Source: Arion vulgaris (Eukaryota; Mollusca; Gastropoda; Stylommatophora; Arionidae). From it: a DNA stretch of 64,000 bases. The number at the start of each line of letters is the position of its first letter. Position 1 is the stretch's first letter. Location of the stretch: NCBI GenBank assembly GCA_020796225.1, contig CM036756.1:52060363-52124362 (forward strand), in the 5' to 3' direction. A model generated the notes under the pieces. That model saw only the letters and a list, made by a program, of their open reading frames with translations. It was not told where the DNA came from and did no database searches. Made by a program: the position numbers and the translations under genes. Of the stretch, positions 56,699 through 64,000 are shown piece after piece.

Positions 56699-56822
56699 AA
56701 AAACAGCGTGTCATTGTATTTTGATTAACAGCTCTGATAATGACACATGACTTCTTCATTATTGAAAACACAACTTATCTTTTTATCAATGAATTCTTCA
56801 GTATTGAAAACACACAACTTAC

Positions 56823-57002
56823 CGTGGTCTTTTGACCAAGAGTTTTGTGATAAAATCCGTAGCCAGTGGATCAATATGACCAAACAAATCTTCGGGAAAG
56901 TCCAGCTTAATTTGGGTGATGTTACAAAAAGTTTCTTGCTGTGTGTCTCCAGCAAATGGAGAGCAGGCAGTCAACATGACATAGGTAAGAACACCCAGGC
57001 TC
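56823..57002 (-). CDS. internal kinase exon of DRAK/STK17-like gene
   Basis: Acceptor TTGGTATTCTTGTACAG before GAGCCTGG and donor GTAAGTTG after CG define 180 bp. Completing the Trp codon from the upstream exon, it encodes SLGVLTYVMLTACSPFAGDT, then QQETFCNITQIKLDFPEDLF and LATDFITKLLVKRPR: subdomains IX to XI. ETFCNI and the SPFxGD text are specific to DAPK/DRAK-type kinases. Both junction phases (2 and 2) match their neighbours. No defects. Confidence 0.9.
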
Positions 57003-57149
57003 CTGTACAAGAATACCAAGGATTGAATGATCAAGCTGTATTTAAAAACTGATCATTATAAGTTTAACAATTCTCCCCAATAACCTAGTAAAAAGGAATT
57101 CAATGTAAGACAAGTTATTTCTGTCCCATGTCTTGACTAGCTACTTAAT

Positions 57150-57480
57150 CTGTGAGCGGAAATTGAAGTTCTCTTCAGACAGTGTTCCACAGTAGTTGTT
57201 GTGAGCTCATATTGTCATAATTTTTCTTTGATACTATCTATCCATCTAAATCTTGAAATTTCTTGCTCTCTGATAACAGATTTTCTACTGATGAATGTAC
57301 AAAGCGATAGTCTACCGGGTTTCATTTTCACATGATGGTCACACCACTTTATTTTCTGGATCTCCACATATTGTATAACAGACATGGTGCCTAAAATTGT
57401 TCTTACTCCTGTGTTTCTCAGTCTTTATCTTCTGGTAACTTTGATGATGTTTCAAAAACATCACATCTTACACACTGTAA
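57150..57480 (-). pseudogene. worn LINE C-terminal fragment
   Basis: Minus strand: NTGVRTILGTMSVIQYVEI, QKIKWCDHHVKMKPGRLSLY and RARNFKIWMDSI-like text, recalling the terminal GHVxRMxxxR and RWxDSI blocks of RTE-like LINEs. Weak. Confidence 0.4.
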
Positions 57481-58262
57481 TCCCCCTCGCATGTATTTTA
57501 GGTACGTCCATGTCTGACATTGTCGGTAGAGGGTTGGTATGAATATATACAGTACTATGTATATATTTAACTTGCATGCAGATATTCAGTTACTTCTGAA
57601 GTAACCACAAATAGCTGTAAATATATGTGTGTGTATGCACTCAAGCGTATGTCAAGCATGTGTGTTTTTATTATTGAAAAAATAAGACAGCACTAATTCC
57701 AGTTTGAATATTTCAGATGCAAACTAATCCAAAATTATATAATTCAATAATTATTTAAGTGGCATAATATGTTATATAATTCAACATAACTTTACTGCAT
57801 GCAACTTTTTCTACAATAAATAATGCTGTTAGTTTCAAACTAAACTTGCAAGTGAATAAGATATCAATCTGAAGAATGATTAGACAATGGTGTTAAGTAA
57901 CTATATTGGATTAGTGCAGTTTCTGGTATCCCGATTGACATCCTCGCACACTGAACAAGTTTATACATGCTCCGCCCTCCAGTGTAGTAGCCATCTCAAT
58001 TTTCCCACAGTCTGACTGCGCTCAAGCAACATTGGCGGGCACATATCTCTCTATTCTGTAGAAAGTACCGGCATGCTTGTCCCTGTTTAATCTCAATTTC
58101 AAGCAGGATGTTAAATATCTCTTAGTCTGTTCCCACATATGTAGAGCAGAGTATATTAATGATATTTCTCTTGTTCATACTTCCCCCACTTGCAATAGAT
58201 TCTATGTTTCAGTTAATCTGTTCTTTTATTTCCTAATATTGGATCAATAATAGCTCTAGGGC
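57481..58262. other. intron sequence, no gene recognised
   Basis: AT-rich. Around 57945-58130 the text CTCGCACACTGAACAAGTTTATACATGCTCCGCCCTCCAG is distantly similar to the LINE 3' end at 5740-5800 and may be another worn copy. Confidence 0.35.
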
Positions 58263-59998
58263 AGGAGATGATAGGGATAGTACCTCACAGTGAGAGGCAG
58301 TCGCGTTGTTTTTAGGGCGACGTGGAGCCTATTTGGTTCCCCCACTCCTGCCCAGCTCACATATGGCTACTCGAGTCTGCTTGTGTACAGCAGCACCACC
58401 CCCCGGGCAACAGCTTCGACTAGCCGGCGAAACTACGTAGAGCAAAACTCGAAGGAAGTCTCCCGTCTACAGTACACAAGGCTGCCGGCGGAAGATTGAC
58501 AATGTCAACAATGGCTTCGAAGGCGGGAGCTGGAACAGCCTGGTATCGAGCTCAGGGCACACCAAAGATTATTATGGTTAAGTGGCCAGAACTAATCAGA
58601 AAGCAATGGCAAATTACTGATTGTATGTTGCCAAGAATTTGATGCAGAACATGAAATTAACTAAAACTCAAAGATCTGATGGCATGCCCCCCAGGCCAGT
58701 CAGACCAATTCTGCGAACTGGGGAAGAGAACGATGGCAGATCAAGTACAAGTAAATGTGGTGACGGCCAAAAGACCGACTGTCTTACTACGGAAAGACCT
58801 GCCATTGAACTACAGAAGAAATTAAGAATAGGATCATGGAATGTAAGGAGTCTTTACCATGGCAAACTCCACATGATTTGCAATGAGATGGAGAGAACGG
58901 AAACACCTATACTTGGAATAACCGAGCACACATGGGCTGGTCAGGGGCACTTTAAAACCTCAACAGGTGACACAGTAATATACTCAGGGAAGGAAAAAAG
59001 TGGACAGAGTGGGGTCGGCTTCATTTTGGCAAAGAAAATATCCACAACACTACTTGGATACAATCCTATCAACGACCGACTCATCATGATGAGATTACAG
59101 ACAAAGAACAGAAACATTACAATAATCCAAGCATACGCCCCAACAACCACAGCTCCTGATGAGATCGATGAATTCTACATAAATTTACAAGCAGCAATAA
59201 AGTTGGTAAAAGAGACATCCTGATAGTAATGGGTGATTTCAAAGCAAAAGCCGGCATGGAAACAGCTGAAGAGGAGAAAAAGATAAAAGGACCTTTCAGT
59301 ATAGGACAATAAAACGAAAGAGGCGCAAAACTAATTGAATTCTGCCTAGAAAATAATCTCTCCATTACGAATACCCTAAGCAGGCAACATCCAAGAAGAC
59401 TATACACTTGGACCTCACCAGATGGCAACACCAGAAACCAAATAGATTACATCAACAATAATGGTGACTGCTCCAAAGAGATCTCAAGAAGATTGGCAAT
59501 AGCAATCAAGAAGTTAAACACAATGAAGAACATGTGGCAAAGCACCTGCAAAATATTAAAAATATTGAGAACATGCATTTTTCCAGTGGCTACTTATGGT
59601 TGTGAATCATGGACCATTACACAAAAACAAGAACGAAAATCTAGTCCTTCGAAATAAATGCTACAGAAAGATCCTACGAATACCATGGACAGAAAAAAGA
59701 AAGAACACTGATGTCCTGAAAGAACTAAATGTTAAAGAGAATTGGCTGATAAACAACATACTATACAGAAAAATTAGATACTTTGGTCACATTAAGCGTC
59801 ACGATGGCCTGGAAAGAACAATACTAGAGGGCAGTGTCCCAGGACGCAGAGGCAGACCAAGAAGAAGATGGCTACAAGATATTAAAGAAACCATGAGTAT
59901 GACCATCAACAAAGTGGGTGAACTGGCTAGAGACAGGGAATTTCAGATGCGCTGCAAAGAGAGCAACGTCCTATAAAGAATACGCACCTTGATGACGA
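58263..59998 (+). pseudogene. RTE/BovB-like LINE with internal deletion of the RT
   Basis: A GC-richer 5' region (58263-58620) precedes the ORF at 58621. The endonuclease is recognisable: LRIGSWNVRSLYHGKLH, LGITEHTWAGQGHF (catalytic Glu kept), SGVGFILAKKIS, ITIIQAYAPTTTA, then VMGDFKAKAG, RRLYTWTSPDGNTRNQIDYI. Directly after IDYI (59455) the text jumps to the RT thumb (RRLAIAIKKLN, FPVATYGCESWT), so the APE SDH motif and the RT palm with YADD are deleted. The C-terminus follows: RIPWTEKRKNTDVL, GRPRRRWLQDIKET. It ends TTGATGACGA. Frameshifts near 59215 and 59640. Confidence 0.85.
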
Positions 59999-60028
59999 AT
60001 AACTGTCATCAATAATGATTTACTATAG

Positions 60029-60031
<3 letters not shown>

Positions 60032-60093
<62 letters not shown>
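60032..60093. repeat. TA microsatellite
   Basis: About 30 TA units followed by ACACACACACA. Confidence 0.95.
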
Positions 60094-60103
<10 letters not shown>

Positions 60104-60154
60104 TACAAGGATGAGTTGAATGCAATTGTATGTCTGTCCCAATTGTTTGAAGAT

Positions 60155-60360
60155 ATTTTTTTCTCCCGATCCAGAAGCACTTGAGCTGAAAGCTCTTCGG
60201 CTCGGTGTCATGGACATCGTAACCCTTCGCTCGGTGCCACGAACACCGTAAATCTGGGGAACCTGTAGCTTTTCTGCCAGTCCGCGGAGTTGAACCCACA
60301 CTTACAGAGGACTAGTCACCTGTAGTCCAACACGCTACGAACACGCTGGGCACGCGGGTG
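60155..60360 (-). mobile_element. tRNA-derived SINE, family A
   Basis: Minus-oriented copy, poly-T on its left (poly-A tail). It matches 4618-4826 over its length with scattered differences; its B-box region is GGGTTCAACTCC. Confidence 0.85.
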
Positions 60361-60825
60361 TTTGAGGATATCTGGACATCCTACGAATTTGAAATTTGGC
60401 AAGAGGGTAGCTTTCATACATGGGAAGAGGTAAAAATTATAACTCTGAGCTATTTGTTCCTTTCTATAACCATATTCCAACTTAACGCACATGGTCATTC
60501 TGAATAGAAATCGCAGAACAAGTCTATCAATGTTTTCATGACATTCTCGGTCACATGATACGCAGAGGTCATGTTATATTCCGGTGACGTCTTATGCACA
60601 TCAGTCACACGAATACTAACATATTTATTGATATTTCAACATGTCTGTTCTGTGGCCGAATGCAAAAGATGCTCGGCTGCTATCTTGAAGACAACATTTC
60701 CATTCAATTCACGGGAAGGTTAACAATTTTTTTAAACATTTACTAACACATTTGATTATGAGAACTATAGAACTTCGTTTCCATCGATAGAACTGACTGA
60801 ATAAACTCTACTTGCAAATTGTTAT
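60361..60825. other. intron sequence, no gene recognised
   Basis: No element ends or exon recognised. Confidence 0.45.
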
Positions 60826-61053
60826 TTGTCAACTTTCATGGGAGCGGGAATTTGGTTGTTATCAGGTTTTACTGGCAATTGGAATGAGGAACATTTTAAT
60901 CTTGTGTGGTCAACCGACAAAGTTTTCAAACCAAACATGGAGAGAAAATGTATTGCTTTTAATGGAGAAGAAGCCGGTTTTAAGGCAACATGGCATGTTT
61001 CTTTAAGGGAATTTACAAATAGATTTAAATTAAATTCCCGTGCTGAAGAATGA
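60826..61053 (+). CDS. unidentified 75-codon open frame
   Basis: Starts MSTFMGAGIWLLSGFTGNW and ends LNSRAEE. The composition is less repeat-like than other short frames here, but there is no recognised family, splice pattern or promoter. It lies in the kinase intron on the opposite strand, next to a TA run and a minisatellite. It is more likely a chance frame or transposon debris than a gene. Confidence 0.12.
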   Translation: MSTFMGAGIWLLSGFTGNWNEEHFNLVWSTDKVFKPNMERKCIAFNGEEAGFKATWHVSLREFTNRFKLNSRAEE

Positions 61054-61091
61054 GTTAACTGCTAGTATATATATATATATATATATACATA

Positions 61092-61708
61092 TGCATGCTG
61101 TTACCCTAGACTATAGAAAATGTACATGCTGTTACCTAGACTATAGAAAATGTACATGCTGTTACCTAGACTATAGAAAATGTACATGCTGTTACCCTAG
61201 ACTATAGAAAATAATGTACATGCTGTTACCCTAGACTATAGAAAATGTACATGCTGTTACCTAGACTATAAAAAATGTACATGCTGTTACCTAGACTATA
61301 GAAAATGTACATGCTGTTACCCTAGACTATAGAAAATGTACATGCTGTTACCTAGACTATAGAAAATGTACATGCTGTTACCCTAGACTATAGAAAATGT
61401 ACATGCTGTTACCTAGACTATAGAAAATGTACATGCTGTTACCCTAGACTATAGAAAATGTACATGCTGTTACCTAGACTTAGAAAATGTACATGCTGTT
61501 ACCCTAGACTATAGAAAATGTACATGCTGTTACCCTAGACTATAGAAAATGTACATGCTGTTACCCTAGACTATAGAAAATGTACATGCTGTTACCTAGA
61601 CTATAGAAATGTATATGCTGTTACCTAGACTATAGAAAATGTACATGCTGTTACCTAGACTATAGAAAATGTACATGCTGTTACCTAGACTATAGAAAAT
61701 GTGCATGT
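61092..61708. repeat. 30/31-bp minisatellite in the kinase intron
   Basis: About 20 copies of TGTACATGCTGTTACC(C)TA plus GACTATAGAAAA. Units alternate irregularly between two lengths (CC or CCC); a few have single-base losses. Confidence 0.95.
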
Positions 61709-62759
61709 CTAACTCTCAGCTGTGTCTAGCTGGGTGTACCTTGTTATATTGTCTATTCTCTTGCATATTTTTTCAGGTTTTCTTCAGTCATCTAAAGATA
61801 TTGCTTTAGGGTGTGATTGGAGGCCTCAATCTCCTATGATTCCGGACATATATCATGAGTCTTCACATCCCATTTGCACACATTCATGAACCTAAGTTGT
61901 GGTCGCCCGACTGTTCTCTTCCACTCCACCAGCTGTTCCTACTGGATATCCTTAACAATGTAATCATCTTCCATCATAAATGCACTGTCCTAAGCATGAT
62001 GTTTGTGTTTAAAAGATCAACCCATGAGAGACATTTGACACTTTATCTAATCATACTTTGCCAAGGAAAAAAAGGGGCAATGTTGAAGAAATGGCTTTGT
62101 TTACTGAAACAGCTATTGCTTATTTTCTGATAACTTGTATTAGTAACAGAAATGGTCATTTAAAAAAAAACGATTTTGGATTACTTTTATTTAATTTTTA
62201 TAAAGTGTTGACACATTTCTGTGCTTAAATGCTATGTGTCCACTTCTGTGTCCAGTATTACACATCACATCTCAATAACACAACTGAAACGCATTAAAGA
62301 ACAAATGATAAAAACACTTTCTGCTGCAAATATATATAGTGGAAATAACAAGTAGTGGCTGTCAACAAACATAGAAAACAAGAGCACATTGGGGTTGATA
62401 AAATATAACTAAAGAAATGTTAATAAAAATGTAAATAGAAAAAATTAAGAATGGGGAAGAAAGCACTAAAGGAAGACATAATGAAGAAGATAACACTGAA
62501 GAAAGACATACATATTGAAGACTATAATGATGAAAAAAGAAACAAACAGGAACTCCATAATGCAACTCCCAAAGTAAACGTTTATGGTGAACCCCTTGAC
62601 AAAATGTATAAACTGACAGCAGTGCTGTAGTAAGAACTTAATGAACAACAAATGGCTAAGAAATACACTAACACTTCTCAAGACCAATTTCAGATTTGAG
62701 AAAAGATAATGCACGTTATCAAAAACAATAATAATGAATGAGATAATGTATCAACTCAC
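61709..62759. other. intron sequence, no gene recognised
   Basis: AT-rich; frames on both strands have no family motif. Confidence 0.5.
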
Positions 62760-62808
62760 CACATGTCTGTCTGAATGTTCAGAGGTTCATAGTCTAACAC
62801 TTCAGGAG
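62760..62808 (-). CDS. kinase exon (APE-like segment) of DRAK/STK17-like gene
   Basis: Acceptor TTTCCTGTATCTTCCAG and donor GTGAGT bound 49 bp: the split Ala codon, then PEVLDYEPLNIQTDM and the first two bases of Trp. PEV(L/I)xYxPLxxxTDMW is kinase subdomain VIII-IX of the DAPK family, where the APE glutamate stabilises the fold. It joins exon 56823-57002 in phase (DMW-SLGV). Earlier exons with the ATP loop, VAIK lysine, HRD and DFG were not found up to 64000. Confidence 0.9.
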
Positions 62809-62907
62809 CTGGAAGATACAGGAAATGTAGGATGATATATCAATGCTCACATGCAACCAGTGATCATTTTTAAAACATTAGTACAAGCTTATATAAATAT
62901 TGCAAAG

Positions 62908-63140
62908 GGATATCTGTGGTGAAGCGGTCAAAGCCCTTTGCCTTGCTCTCTGAAGGCTGTGGATTCAAATTCGAACAGTGTCATTTGATTAAAAGATGTA
63001 CTTTTTCCCTATAATTGTTTCTGGAGCAATGAAGATCATACTTTGTGAAATTCTTTAGGCAGGTTAGGTTGCATGCCATTTCTGCAAAGACCACACCATA
63101 TGGTGGAAACTCTGTGTAATGAAATTGATCCTTTATTTTT
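62908..63140 (+). mobile_element. tRNA-derived SINE, family C
   Basis: Head GGATATCTGTGGTGAAGCGG with A box (TGGTGAAGCGGTCAAAGC) and B-box-like GGATTCAAATTC; body with TTGCATGCCATTTCTGCAAA and CCATATGGTGGAAACTCTGT; end GTAATGAAATTGATCCTTT. It aligns with the complement of 36055-36310. Confidence 0.7.
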
Positions 63141-63315
63141 AAACAATTATTGCAAATGACCAATCTGCTAAATTGGAAATGACATAAATGTTACACAGTT
63201 ACAGTTCAATTTCAGAATGAAAGAGGACACATAGACTGAATTAGATCAGCCAGCTTCTCCTAGAAGATATAAATACTGAAAGTCATCATTTACAAAGACC
63301 TAAACTTTCATGTAT

Positions 63316-63523
63316 TTTTTTTTTCCCGATCCAGAAGCACTTGAGCTTTTTAGCTCTTCGGCTCGGTGCCATGGACATTGTAACCTTTTGGTTCGGTGCC
63401 ACTAACACCGTGAATCTGGAGAGCCTGTGGCTTCTCTGCCAGCCTGTGGAATTGAACACGCACTCACAGAGGGCTAGTCACCCGTAGTCCAACGTGCTAC
63501 AAACACGCTGGGCAGGCGGGCAA
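63316..63523 (-). mobile_element. tRNA-derived SINE, family A
   Basis: Fourth family A copy, minus strand, with a poly-T stretch at its left. More diverged than the others (e.g. GAGCTTTTTAGCTC, and B box weakened to GTTCAATTCC). Confidence 0.8.
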
Positions 63524-64000
63524 CTTTCATGTATAAGGAACATGTCACAAGTAAAAGATACAAAAATAAAAAAACAAAGAAATTATCAATAATTTAAATC
63601 TGCATTTTTGTTTTGAAGATCAAAAATCTTGAAGAACCTCACAAATTAGGTGACAATCAAAGGTGTAAACTTCAGAACAAAAAAACATATCAAGGAGTCC
63701 TTGGGAAAAATTGCAAACAATGCAATGAATGACTTCCTCAGAACAAATAGTTTGTGGCAGAATAATAGCATTAAAAAGCTTGTCTAGTCAAGAATGACTC
63801 ATAGAACAAAATGAACAAAAGTGGTTGCACACTATATCATGCCATTATTTTCATACTTGGTAACAAAGGTGGTCTGTCTTAAGACGTTTTCAAAGGTCTG
63901 TAATAATTGATTGCCCTCTTGTTTTGTTGTGCCCCAGGTAGAACAATAGATTTTAATACAGTTTTGTATATTAAATAATATATACAATAAATAATCATTA
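63524..64000. other. intron sequence, no gene recognised
   Basis: No further kinase exon was found here. Confidence 0.5.

Overview
This is a piece of an AT-rich, repeat-dominated animal nuclear genome. It has introns with GT-AG junctions, tRNA-headed SINEs, RTE/BovB-like and RNase H-bearing LINEs, Helitron, mariner, P-element-like and TTAA-flanked DNA elements, and many minisatellites. The mixture suits a lophotrochozoan, perhaps a mollusc or cephalopod, but that is inference; nothing seen fixes the species. No prokaryotic or viral gene set is present.

Host genes are sparse. The only securely recognised one lies on the minus strand: three exons (62760-62808, 56823-57002, 53448-54375) whose phases join exactly into the C-terminal half of a DAPK-family Ser/Thr kinase of the DRAK/STK17 type. 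They run from the APE-like segment to the end of the kinase domain, followed by a long Ser-rich tail. The 5' exons must lie beyond 64000. On the plus strand, two short phase-compatible candidate exons (835-896, 7975-8076) may belong to another gene that starts before the window.

Layout. 1-9500: TTAA-flanked MITE, LINE scraps, and a Helitron-like element (4405-6939) carrying a 39-bp minisatellite split by a SINE-plus-LINE insertion. 10238-15485: a TA microsatellite carrying a mariner-like element with ~400-bp inverted arms; a 3.7-kb THAP/P-element-like transposon is nested in its left arm with an 8-bp duplication. 15985-20962: two nested TTAA-flanked elements holding a decayed RTE LINE and a second LINE 3' end. 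22045-23415: an unidentified GC-richer element whose 3' end resembles a SINE tail. 23600-32500: LINE remnants, including one RT-RNase H LINE whose RNase H active-site segment has expanded into ~24 copies of a 77-bp tandem repeat. 34793-35989: eleven near-identical 109-bp repeats running into tRNA-like sequence. 36000-50500: SINEs, LINE 3' ends, a Tc1/IS630-like transposon (44661-46837) and short tandem arrays. 50815-52140: a mariner-like element with 50-bp terminal repeats. 53300-64000: the kinase gene, its introns packed with LINEs, SINEs and a 31-bp minisatellite.

The transposon genes do not work together; they form layers of nested insertions, and every transposase or reverse transcriptase seen is frameshifted, truncated or internally deleted. 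The most unusual content is the repeated conversion of transposon pieces into tandem arrays. All coordinates and homology calls come from reading the sequence by eye, without database searches.
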